DNA of 64,000 nucleotides. Origin: Isoetes taiwanensis (lineage: Eukaryota > Streptophyta > Lycopodiopsida > Isoetales > Isoetaceae). Positions 9,247 through 20,219 of the stretch are shown piece by piece. The translations under genes were made by a program, and so were the position numbers. Where the stretch lies: NCBI GenBank assembly GCA_021234155.1, contig JAJEKV010000004.1:5090109-5154108 (forward strand). Reading direction: 5' to 3'. Under the pieces are notes generated by a model. That model was not told the origin of the DNA and ran no database searches. It was given only the letters and a program-made list of their open reading frames with translations. Every line of letters starts with the position of its first letter. Within the stretch, counting starts at the first letter, position 1.

Positions 9247-12000
9247 TTACAATGTTATTGAGAGACTGGCCATAATTTTTTCATGGGTCTCCTGTAAAAT
9301 TTTGTACATGTCTATGCCTTCTATTTTGTCCATATCAATTTTAGGATATCTTACCACGTGGCTGTGCATAGAGGCTTCGGGTTGTTTAGTGAGCAACATG
9401 TACTTGAAATTACCCAAGAATTGATAATACAGTCCACTTAAGATAACCTCATGCACTCCAAAATTTTGCCCCCATCCATCTTTGTATGAATCTTCAAGTG
9501 TGCATTTGGGTTCTGTGCACTTCAGGATGTAGAAGTCCACACCCTCTGAATGGTCTACCTCAGCATTCACTGCAAAATTCTCACCTACCTCTACCAAATT
9601 ACTGATCCATTCATTGGCTTGTTCATGAGTTTCCTTTTTCTTCTCAACTCCTGGTTTTAAGTCAGTTACCTCCCACTTTCCAAATCTACCTGTATTGATG
9701 CAGGAGTCCCAAGTCCCGATCCATGCAAAACAAGCGAGAAGCATGATGAGGCATCTATGAGCAAGCCCTGTTTGGTCTACTCCTCACGATGTGTCCGATC
9801 TGATGAATCTTCTTTGTGCCTTTAAGTGTTTCAATTTCATATTCTTGCATGTTTGCCACAATAGCGGGTTCAATTTCCCAAAAATATCTTTTGATCTCAT
9901 CTGTTTCATCAACTCGGTAGATCTGGCTGAAATATGTACACGTAAATTTTACAATATCTTTAGCATGCCTCGATTTGCACACCATTGGGTTTGAGTTGTT
10001 CCTTACTTAGCGACCTTTTGATAACAAAGACCGCACCATCATGTTCACCTTTACCATGAGCGGTGGCAAAAGTAGTTCCACACTATTTCTTTGTCATTCA
10101 TTGTGAAGTACACGCCTAAAAAAAAAAGGTTTTGTCGACTTGAATTGTGATGAGCGACCATCACTCCAAACCCAATGCTTCTCATACTCTATTTTTCTGT
10201 TCCTTAAGCCATGCAAAGCATGCTTTTGTAGGTAAGTGTTCCACAAATAATGAGTCATGCACTTTATCATCAAAAATGTAAAAGTGAGTCTCTTTTATGA
10301 TCTTCCTACCATTGTTGAGTCTATTCCTGATCTGCTCCAATCTTCTGTTCTTTTTTTTTTTCTCTGGACAGTCTTCTTCTGTCTACACAGGAACAGGAAT
10401 ATCAGCACTTTTGTCATGTCTATATGTTATGTGAACAAGTATAGAAACTTGGTGCGTATGCGCAGCATTGGTGGGGCTCATTCTCGGATCTTGAGCTGTA
10501 ATTTTACGCAAAGTCAATAAATGATACAATTGTATCTTCTAAAAATGATGACACACAATTGTTTTAAACCGACATTCGCCAATGTGCTATGTAATTGTGT
10601 GGAACAAAATATGATATTACCTTCTTTACATCCTCTTGAAACTCTTTGGGACTTCTCTCCTTCTGTACTAATCTTAAGACATGTTTGTACCTCAAAGCCT
10701 TTCTTGGATCCCTGAATTCTCTGTCCTGGTCCACAGGTTGCTTTTCAAATGTCTTTGAGTAACTAGTAATGAACCCGTGCCATCCATTTCCTGTGGACAT
10801 TTTCTAATTCTATCCAACCCACATTTTTTACACGCCAACATCAAGCAGTTATGATCAAACCACTCCTCATCACCACCTTTGCTGCAGACCACTTGTCTCC
10901 ATAAATCACTGGTGCACTTGATTGTATGCTCCTTGGCTGCACATTCTGGGTCAGGGCCACAAATATCACAGTGGCAGTTGCAATTGTCATGAACTCCACC
11001 CGATTTTCTCAGGCTGTTCAATCCCTGCATGATGTATTCAAATTTCAAGTGGTAGATGCAACAGCATGTATGCCTTTCACGCATCCTCCTTACAAAACTC
11101 GGTTTCAACCTCTCAAAAGTCTGCAATGAAATTTTGATATGAGGATTCTCCTCTCTAAACCTGAGGTAGAATTGCAACTGCAGGGAAATCGTGTGAATGC
11201 CAAATAAATGCTACATATAATGAACTCTACAATATAGGATGAATACTTACTTGGTTGACTTCAAGAAGGTGAATTGGATGTTCCATCTTTATTCCTGTCT
11301 CTGATACATACCTCCTCACGTCTATCTTGTATGGAGAAACTCTTGTATTCTCTGTCCAGAACTTGAGAACAGCTTCTCTATTGTAATCTAACATGCTATC
11401 CATCCGCTTCCTCCTCCTGAACATTGACCAAGGTCCTTCCCCTTTGTTAGCTTGCACCCTTCTTTGAAAAGCATTTGAAATTGTTTTTCGGGAATGCCGA
11501 AAACAATCGGCCACTTCGCTTGATTCAATGGCTTGACACCATTTGTACCTTTGTTGCCATTATCGTGGTGGACTTCCTTGCACGAAGCATGTCATGATTC
11601 CTCTCATACTTATGTTCTTGCATTGTTTCCTTCAAATTCTTCACCATTTGCTCGGCCATAGTAACTTTTGCTTAGATTTCTTTATAGAAGCAATTGGTAA
11701 ATCCTTTGCCCTCCAAAGAAGACCTCATCAAGGATACGGCCTTTGTCATTGTCATCAACATTTGTACTAATTTGGTTGAATACTTCAAAAATTTCTCCTG
11801 AAATTTCTCTTATTCTGCGGTCACTCAGTCTCAATTTCTTATTCTTCTTTGAAGGCGAATCTTTAGAAGGGGAATTCTTCTTCATTGCTACCTTCTTTGC
11901 ATACAATCTCGCCTCGATCTCTCTTCCTTCTCGCATCAATGGCTTTGTAAAGTGTGAGCGGGGAGAGGAATTGGGTTTCATCTATCGATTTACGTGTATT
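9247..12000 (-). pseudogene. Degenerate DDE-like transposase, TCCCIYH family
   Basis: Blocks of one long protein run from 12.0 kb down to 9.25 kb on the minus strand. They are an N-terminal basic region (11981-11682), a DCFRHSRKTISNAF...RRRKRMD block (11514-11251), RHTCCCIYH (about 11080-11040), Cys-rich C-x-C pairs (CNCHCDICGPDPEC), a WFDHNCLMLACKKCG block, FVPHNYIAHW (about 10600) and HDSLFVEHLPTKACFAWLKE (about 10250-10190). WSDGRSSQFK and AHGKGEHDGA (about 10060) follow, and finally CFAWIGTWDSC. The order matches a family I know from non-seed plants and algae. One intron is clear: 11178-11250, GTAAGT...TGCAG, and splicing keeps the frame. Several frameshifts and stops below 10.8 kb show that it is inactive. 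Confidence 0.7.
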
Positions 12001-12092
12001 GCAAAATTGGTGAGGGCAAATTGTTGAATTTCGGTTCAGGCAATTCTTGGAAACAATTAGTCCGTCCATTTTGCTTGAATTCAAGATGGGTA

Positions 12093-12120
12093 AGCCCGCC
12101 ATCCACGAATATGGCGGGCT
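12093..12120. repeat. Perfect hairpin, 10-bp arms
   Basis: AGCCCGCCAT and ATGGCGGGCT flank an 8-nt loop. It lies just upstream of the transposase relic that starts near 12.0 kb on the minus strand. It may be a regulatory or terminal structure of that element. No CTRR terminus follows at Helitron distance. Confidence 0.55.
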
Positions 12121-12239
12121 ACAGGCATTCATATTTCCGGCACCATTCAAGCTCATGATTCTCTCAGCCTATCATTTGACGGGCGCGCACCCTACATGTC
12201 AATTGATCAATCACGCACGTCGTGTTTAAAACACGCCGA

Positions 12240-13120
12240 TTTTAAGCACTTGTAAGCGGCGTCCGGACGGTGATTTCTGCTACCCAGTACCGATTTTGCA
12301 CCCTAAAAGAAATTTAATGCGACAAATATTTCTCTTATTCAAGCCCACCCAATACATACCCTAGGTAGAAGATAGTCGACACAAGGATGAGACGTCATGG
12401 AATATGCCCAGTGTTGATGGAAAGATGGTGCTCAAAATTACCTTATGTGGTCAAGATTAAGTGTGGAAGATGTAACGTGAGTGAATTTGCAATGATGGAG
12501 CAATAGAGCCATGCTAATTATATGTAGATGCCTTCAATTTTGTTTAGGGACAAAAATGGTGCGGTTATATTGCTATGCCTCAGACCACGATAATTTACCC
12601 CCATAGAGAAGAAAATATGATGCTTATACACTGAGCGCAAATACATTGGTACAACCTTGATGCTTTCTTATTTAAGGATGGCCTCTTCTAAGGCATCATC
12701 TTGTATCCGAATCTTCATCTCTAGAAAATGAGCGTATTAACATTGAATAGTAACCCTCTTGGCCATGGGTTTTCAATTGCATGACCTGGATCATTCTACA
12801 CCTAGATCTTCATCTGAAGAAAATGAACCATTATGCCAATTGTATGATGACTGCATAGTGGTACTGCCCCTCTTGGTTGCAGGCAATTATCTAGTGCACG
12901 CATATCCTCCATTTGATGTATCTAAGAAAGCACACTCTACGATTCTAAAATACATTGTTGCCGCTACAAATGCTATGAATGCCAAAATCCTTTATGCTAT
13001 CAACGAACTATGAGCAATTCATCTCATACTTGCCACCATAATATTTAAGACCTTTGAGATTTGTAAACACAATAAACTTTCACATCAAATTTTATGTGAA
13101 CAATCACAAAATTGCATGTT
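12240..13120. other. No supported gene
   Basis: AT-rich DNA with one unremarkable 84-codon open frame (12759-13013) that shows no known motif. I see nothing else to annotate. Confidence 0.35.
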
Positions 13121-13121
13121 G

Positions 13122-14319
13122 TACATGCTTTGACATGTTGCTCAAAGACATATTAGCATACCATCATACTGTGCATTGTTCTTTCATTGCCTCAATCAAT
13201 TTAAAGAACACACAACAATTCTCAAGTACTTCAAGAAGCTACAAATTCTTGAGAGTCTCGTATACATTGAAGGAATGCTTTGTGAACAAACTATGTAAAT
13301 TCTAAAATGAGCCTAAAGTCATGTTGATAATGATGTTGGTGGGTTCTTCATTTGTAACACGAACATGTATGCATAGTTGTCTGTACCATCTTTCAATAAT
13401 AAGCCTAGAGAGCTACGACGGGTTGGGATTTTATTGAATCTGTTAGATTTAAATTAGGTAAATGCAAAAGATTTACCGCCACGTCAACCCAATGAAAAGG
13501 GTAATACCAAGCTCTGCACACAAACCCTCTCGATGTTCGTTTGCCTGCATTTCCATTTGCATGTCCTATTAGACGCAAAATGATTGCATACAATACCACA
13601 GGTTTGTCCAACTTCATGGAGGTTTTTTCCTAGCCTTCAAACAATTATGCAAATACAATAAGCATACATGCTTTCACATGGTTCTTAAAGACATATTAGC
13701 ATATACCATCATACTGTGCATTGTTCTTTCATTGCCTCAATCAGTTTGAAGAACACACAACAATTAGCGAGTACTTCAACAAGCTACAAATTCTTGAGAG
13801 TCTGGTATACATTTAAAGGAATGCTTTGTGAACAGACTATGCAAATATTCTAGAATAACAAGAGTAAGGTTGTATTTGGCTCATCAAAAATGGGCATCAC
13901 CTATAAATGAAAATGCCAACATCATATGACAACCAACAATGTCATAAAACTGAACTGCAGTATTTCCATTACTCTAAAATTCTAAAATGAGCCTAAAGTC
14001 ATGTTGACAAATAATGTCAGTGGGTTCTTCATTTGTAACATGGACCTGTATGCATAGTTGTCTCTACCATCTTTCAAATTGAATCTCTTAGATTTAAATT
14101 AGGTAAATGCAAAAGGTCTGCTGCCACATGAACCTAATCAAAAGGGTAATACCAAGCTCTGCAAACAAACTCTCACCATGTTGGTTTGCCTCCAGTTTCA
14201 TTTGCATGTCCTATTAGAAACTCTCACCATGTCATTTACCTTATGCTACCACAGGTTTGTCCAATTTTATGGAGGCTTTTCCCGACCTTCAAACAATTAT
14301 GCAAATACAATAAGCATAC
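13122..14319. repeat. Direct duplication, units of 544 and 654 bp
   Basis: Unit 1 (13122-13665) and unit 2 (13666-14319) are adjacent copies. Both start near ACATGCTTT...AAAGACATATTAGCATA and end at GCAAATACAATAAGCATAC. Unit 2 holds about 110 extra bases near 13848-13970, and unit 1 has about 35 bp lacking in unit 2. No coding capacity is evident. It is a local tandem duplication. Confidence 0.8.
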
Positions 14320-15400
14320 AGTGGTATCATTTACCTTATCTTTCCAAAAATCCCAGAGATGGACGCAAGTGCTTATATATGTCTGTTTGTGGTTTACACT
14401 ACAAAATTTATAGAGTTTACCCTAGAATGCTTTGTACACGTGTCCGTGCAAAGTTTTTAGAGCAGATGTTAAAGTATGAAATACAATATGAGCTTTAGTA
14501 ACATTTGACCCTGCAAGAACCTGCAAAAAATAGTCATAATAATGTGCACAGCATATTGCACAAAAAAAATGGCTACATGCATGCTGAAATCAAAAAATAA
14601 AATTGACACAAACTGTGCGTTGATGAGAATTCAACTTAATGCAACCCTTCCGGGATAAAGTATAAGCTGTAAATGGGAAATAATGCATTGCCCATTAATG
14701 GCTCATAGCAAGGTTGAAGGGATTTTACTCTCAATGTTCCTCCTCCTGCTATAAACTTCAGCACTTCAATTTGCCAATGCTACACCTAAGCAAAACTGCA
14801 ATACATACGGCTTCAAAAGTCTCAAAGCTAAACATTAAAATGGACCTAGCAAAACAAATGTAAACAGCTCCCTTGATAATATTGATACCTTTGATTTGAT
14901 GCCTAACTCTGCATTATAAAGCAAAATAGAGGGAAGTTTCAGACATAATCCATTCACAAAACTATGTTTGAGACGTTTATGTAAATATGTAGGGCCAACT
15001 TACTCCATTACCATCATGGAAGCATCACTAGAAGAAATCTGGACGTGCATGTCAGACTGCAATCTTGATAGCTTCAGTGATAGCTCGCATGCTTATGAAA
15101 GCATAAAGCAAGCCCGGAAATGGCCAATTTAACAACTTTCAAGTTACGCACATGTTAGATCAGAAGCAGACTTTATTACCAAGTGCACCCTGATGTAAAT
15201 CGGGGATTTGCCTTCTGAATGCATAAAATCTGGTTACAGACAAACAAAGAACATGGAATCAATTAAAATCCAGAGCAAGATCTTAAACTAAAAAAACTAA
15301 AGGCTGCATTTGATGAATACCATAGAACAGAATAACCAAGCAAATGATAATGATCCAATCGTACAAATAAAATCTCAAAACTATGAAGAAATGGCAGATG
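14320..15400. other. No supported gene
   Basis: AT-rich intergenic sequence. I found no exon with convincing splice borders and no repeat with clear termini. Confidence 0.35.
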
Positions 15401-15427
15401 CCGTTGCTTGCAACATAGGCACGATGA

Positions 15428-15770
15428 AATATACCCTTACCAGAGCTAGTTGTAACAGCTCTTGACGGCCCACAAGCCATATTTCCAGGGACATATTTGT
15501 CTGCCATGTTCCTTGAGAAGAGCATGTGCCTGGTGTAATGTGGGTTATTTTAAGATGATGTTATGATAATCCTGCTCCCAACTGTTAAAATATCCATGTC
15601 GAACATGAACAGGTTGCCAATACACATGTGGAGGAACGACCCCAGATGGGGCTGCAGGAATCATACCTGGCATAATTTGCTGAGTTGAACACCATATCTG
15701 TGATGGGGCATAGCCGTTTGTGCTCCTGTCGCACCAGCTGCTCCTGTTCGTGCATTGCTCTATTTAAGAT
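15428..15770 (-). pseudogene. Exon-like remnant of an unidentified plant gene
   Basis: On the minus strand a frame reads QQIMPGMIPAAPSGVV and PPHVYWQPVHV (about 15730-15590). Its Pro/Gln/Met-rich composition is typical of plant regulatory or RNA-binding proteins. A second stretch ending at a good donor (GTAAGG at about 15430) reads HMLFSRNMADKYVPGNM. The two parts may come from one gene. The identity is unknown and no complete frame remains. Confidence 0.3.
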
Positions 15771-15856
15771 GTGAAGTCAAATGCACTTTCGAAGACATAA
15801 ACAGAATGCAATAGCTACAATTGAAACTTACCTAGTAAATACTAACTATAGAGCAT

Positions 15857-16383
15857 TTACTCCAGAAATTGCAAGCCTTTGCCGCCTATCTGATTGAAGC
15901 TTACATCCAAGACTGTCACCTGTTTTAGCAGACCAATATCTGCCGGAATGCATCCACTGAACTGATTATTAACAATGATGAACTCATTCAATGTTCTAGC
16001 CATATTGCTTATACTTGAAGGTCTCCCTCGAATCTATTATTGGCTAAAACAATAACTGAAGCAAGGGAGTTGCCTAGATTGCCAGGAACTTTACATTGAA
16101 AATCATTGTCATTCACAAAGATTACATCTAGTTCTTTATCAAACAGGGCTGCTGGAAGAGACCCTTGGAACAGATTATACCTTATACCCAAATATGCCAA
16201 GCTTGGAAGATCTAACACCACAAGTGGAAACTTGCCTAAGAATCTGTTGTTGCTAACGTCCAGCTCGAACAGAAGTGTGTGGAACAGAGCTAAGTATTTG
16301 AGCAGACCCAACTCCGGTACTAATCTGCCTGTAAGAAGAGCATGGTTCAGGTCTATGCCGCTCACGACCTGCGGAAACGCACC
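15857..16383 (-). pseudogene. Leucine-rich-repeat extensin (LRX)-like fragment
   Basis: The frame starts VSGIDLNHALLTGRLVPELG and continues through LRR units with LFELDVSNNRFLGKFP, LPSLAYLGIRYNLFQG and SVIVLANNRFEG. After a frame change near 16010 it reads LNEFIIVNNQFSGCIPADIG and DVSFNQ, then stops at 15857. This is the order of the LRR domain of LRX cell-wall proteins. About 25 residues are missing after ALFH, and both the signal peptide and the C-terminal Ser-Pro extensin part are absent. It is a broken fragment lying about 320 bp from the Helitron 3' end but outside it. Confidence 0.75.
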
Positions 16384-16699
16384 ATCCCAAATTGCATCTC
16401 CACCAAGGACCGATCAATACAACACATCAAAGGCAAGCTCGATCCAGCAAATCAAAAGCGAGGACGCTTCAAAACTGGGCGATACGGCCGGGCACAAACC
16501 CATCCCAACCAGGGCTCAAATTTGACGGCTTGCCTGTCAAAACAAGCAAAAATAAAATTTCTATTGCAAATGAAAGGTAGCCAATGATTAAATGCCTGTC
16601 ATATAGAAGGGCCATCAAAATACATATTTGTCATTTGAAAGGCTAGAAATTTAAATTGTCCTGTTATTTTTTTATTTTCTTATCTTTTTATAAATAAAA

Positions 16700-16730
16700 C
16701 TAGAAAATCGGCTGCCCTAACGGGCGGCCT
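16700..16730 (-). other. Helitron 3' terminus (hairpin + CTAG)
   Basis: The stem-loop at 16712-16729 and CTAG at 16700-16703 (minus strand), with T next outside, match the structural rule for Helitron 3' ends. It is separated from the helicase stop by about 65 bp. Confidence 0.85.
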
Positions 16731-18904
16731 CTTTTCTATTTGTGAGATATGCAAATGAATAATGCTCTATTTATATAAGTGCTTCTTTATATACGACATT
16801 TGGCGTGTACATTCGGTGGTCTTTTCGTAATGCACCTTGACGTGATGTTTCTGTAATAGCAATTTTGATTCCTGAGAAGTGCACCTTGAGAGAGCAACAT
16901 AAAGTTGACCATGTGCAAAAACTGGGGCTGGCAAGTAAAGTCCAACAGTCTCTAGAGATTGGCCTTGCGATTTGTTTATTGTCATCGAGAAAGCTAAGCG
17001 GATTGGATATTGTCTCTTGGTGAATGGTATGTGTGTATCAGACAACGTTAGGTTGATCTTTGGGAGCAGGACTGGGGTGCCTTTGAATTGACCCGTAATT
17101 ATTTCCGCTCGTAGGATTCTTTGTGTTGCATGCGTGATGCACAGGCGTGTCCCGTTGCACAGTCCACCTTGAGGATACATGTTCCTTAGCAAGATTACTA
17201 TTGCTCCTACCTTGATGTTGAGCTTGTGAGGCGGCATTCCGAAGGGTGTAAGGTGATTAATAAATTCAATCGGAAAATTTCTTATGTTCTCTTCATCTTC
17301 CATGTGGAGAGTATCGATGCCGCGTATGGATGCAAATCTCCATGCAACCTTTGCAAGGTTTTATCGTTGAGTTTTAGTGTATCCTCATTCTTTGGAGATA
17401 GTATGGATTTTTCAAATAGGTGTTCCATGCTTGTTGAGTCGATGCTTGTTCCAAATACCTCATCGATAATGTTGTTTTATGCAATGCATGTGCTTGGCCG
17501 CTGGACGGTATCTGCTGGAAGTGTAGGCTCGTCGTTCATCCGTTCTCCATTTTCAAGTTTTAGTAGGTAGTCAGACCATTCTCTTTCGTCTCTACGGAGA
17601 CGCATGTTCGTTGTCAATCTGAATGTCTTAAAATATTTCCACAGAGGATTGCTTTTGACGCATTTTGAGAGGATTTCCATCTTTTTGGCTCGTTTGATTA
17701 CGGGTAGTTGCTGTCTGAAATCACCGCCAGCCAATACAATTATTCCTCCAAATGGTCTGGAATCACATCGAATTTTCCTCAAGACAGTATCAACTGCTGT
17801 GAGCGCATCGGAATGTGTCATGCTCAATTCATCCCACACTAAAAGTGATGCTTTTCTTATTTTGTCTGCCTGTTTGCTCGTGGGCCGCAGGTCGGAAGTT
17901 GATTCAAGTGTTAGTTTTAGCGGGAGCTTGAATGTAGAGTGCACTGTTTGGGCTCCTTTGAGCAGAAGGCTCGCTATACCTGTCCATGCGACTGCAATAA
18001 CACCAAGTTCTCTTCCTCTGAACATGCTAATAACGGTATTAAAGATGTATGTTTTTCCAGAGCCCCCTGGCCCATCCACGTTTATGCATGAACGCAATGG
18101 CTGAGTTCCATCAAGTGCAAGGAGAATGGTATCAGCTATTTTTTTTTTTGGTCTGGAGTTAATTTCGCATAACACTCATCTCCTCTAGCCCTTTCAAAGA
18201 GCACATTAAAGGTTTGGCTAATTGTTGCATCATAGCACTGGTTTGGTCTAGGTCGTGGAAGCTGATACGATTGACAATTTGTTCCGTTCGCAAGGAAGAT
18301 TTCATTTATAGATACTAATGCTGCATTGTATGCATCTTCTTCTGACATGTCACGGGCGTAATCCTCTGCTAAGTGGTGTTTGAACTTGTCCCATAGTTCG
18401 CGTGGATCTGAAGGAGGTCCGTAGATGCAGATGAAGGCAAATGTTTGTCGCAATTGGACAGGCATCTGAAAAGCAGCTGCATCCTCGAGTGTTCTCTCCC
18501 ATTCTGCGTCATCCGCTAATAGTCCAAGTTCTTTTGCTGCCTCATGAAATGTAGAGCACTGTCTTCCATTGATATTTTTGATGTCTTCGAAGTTAGTGGC
18601 TCCTTTTTTGTGTAGCAGCAATAGGCGCAAGTGATATCTTTCCATGTCCTTTGGGCTGACATTGTACATTCTCGAAATTAGTTTATATTTGCCCTCTCTT
18701 ATTTTCCACGTGCTCTGGCTTTTTATAAAAGTGTAATGATGTGGAATTTCTGGGTATGTATATTGTCGAGCTGCGGGATCAGTTTTATTTAGCTCGAACC
18801 AGGCAGTGAGCATCGTGTGTTTTGTTGCAGCACTTTTTAAGGCAGCCCTTTCTTGTCCTTCTTCATAATATATTGTTTGTTTGCTAGGCAAATGAACAGG
18901 TAAT

Positions 18905-18965
18905 CTGGATATATTGTAAGAGTTAGTAATGCAGTGAAATGCACTTTGAGTTCAAAAATAACAAC
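18905..18965 (-). other. Helitron gene intron 2 (61 bp)
   Basis: Donor GTTGTT after CACAG, acceptor ATATCCAG. Removing it joins HR to LPVHLPSKQ in frame, as expected for Helitron proteins. The unspliced frame stops within 40 nt. Confidence 0.75.
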
Positions 18966-19479
18966 CTGTGTACAACGTGGGACGTGTGATGCATTTTGTA
19001 ACCATATGTTCTCCACATTGCTTCCGGTGCAGAGATGTATCTCGTGTCAAGAAACTCTTGTATCTCGTCCCAATTATATGTGCTCTGTGTGCCCGTCTCT
19101 GGATGTGCTGTTAATTTAATGCTGGCTCGATCATGACCTTTATGAATGTACTTGAAAATGTATTTTATGCTCCCAACACTGAAACATTGCTCCACATTTG
19201 TATGGCACACATACTTTTTCGCGAGGTAAGCATTGTATGGGACAACCATGCTGTTGTCTATCGTCCTGTTACCTTGCTCATATTGGACGCCGGCGCGTCT
19301 TCTATAATCAGGGTATCCATTCTCCTTGATTGAGGTGCTTTCAGTAAATGGTTTTGGAAAACCTTTAGAACATTCCATTTTCTTGGTCTTTTCATTTAGT
19401 TTCATGCATCTTGAGTTACATGGTCCATGCACCATGTATTTTTTCACAATTTCATGCAATTCAAGGTCCTCCAGTGGGT

Positions 19480-20219
19480 CTGTAATTCAGGATTTATCTA
19501 AATGATGATATCAGAACTCAAATAAGCATGTGATGTACATACCATGGAATAAAATAACGGCTAAGGTTAGCCAAATGGCTATTTTGTAGCAGTTTTGCCA
19601 AGAAAAACGGCTAAAGTAAATGGAAAAAATGCCCAAAAAAAAGAAAATTTTCGCCCAATTTTTTTTGCTGCCCAAGTGAGTTTTTAGGCTGAATAGCCAA
19701 ACCTTTACCTCCATACATATCCATCAGGACATCGATTAGCTAAATCTAAGATAAAGTGGGCTTGGCAAAATGGATAGATTAGCCTGAAATTCAACACTAA
19801 TGTATGTACTAACTTTAAGGAATTTCAAATAGGGTTTATATTTTTCTTTTTCTTTTTCCACTTTCTTTCTTGTTCCAAGTACAAAGTTGAAGCACTAGAG
19901 GAAAAGGAACAATGTAGTCTCCTTTTTTTTAGGTTTTTGAACATGTTCATGTATGTTTGTGTCTTGATTTATGTATTTACAATAAATTTAATGTCTTTAC
20001 CAAAATGCTTGAATTTTTTTAAATTACTATATCGTGATGGCTAATATTTGCCTTTCCATTTTATGAAAGTTTAGCCAAAAGCAAGAAACTGTGACGGAGA
20101 AAAACCATTTAGTTTAGCCAAGTGTTAGAAACTTCTAGCCCCAATTTAAAGGTAGTTTAGCTAAACCTACTTTGGCTACACTAAAATATAGGAGTAGTAA
20201 TTTATTCCATGGTACATAC
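19480..20219 (-). other. Helitron gene intron 1, swollen by an insertion (740 bp)
   Basis: Donor GTATGT at 20219, acceptor TTACAG at 19480. Splicing gives EIPDPLEDLELHEIV, the conserved junction of Rep proteins. Subtracting the 672-bp inserted element and one 5-bp target copy leaves 63 bp, nearly the size of intron 2. Confidence 0.8.
19541..20212. mobile_element. 672-bp inverted-repeat element (MITE) inside the intron
   Basis: Ends are the inverted repeat CCATGGAATAAA, flanked on both sides by TACAT (19536-19540 and 20213-20217), a probable 5-bp target duplication. The interior is AT-rich with repeated TAGCCAAA/TTTGGCTA words and no ORF. The insertion sits two bases from the splice donor, so the target duplication now supplies bases 3-6 of the donor site. 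A diverged relative lies at 26076-26850. The superfamily is not certain. Confidence 0.7.
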
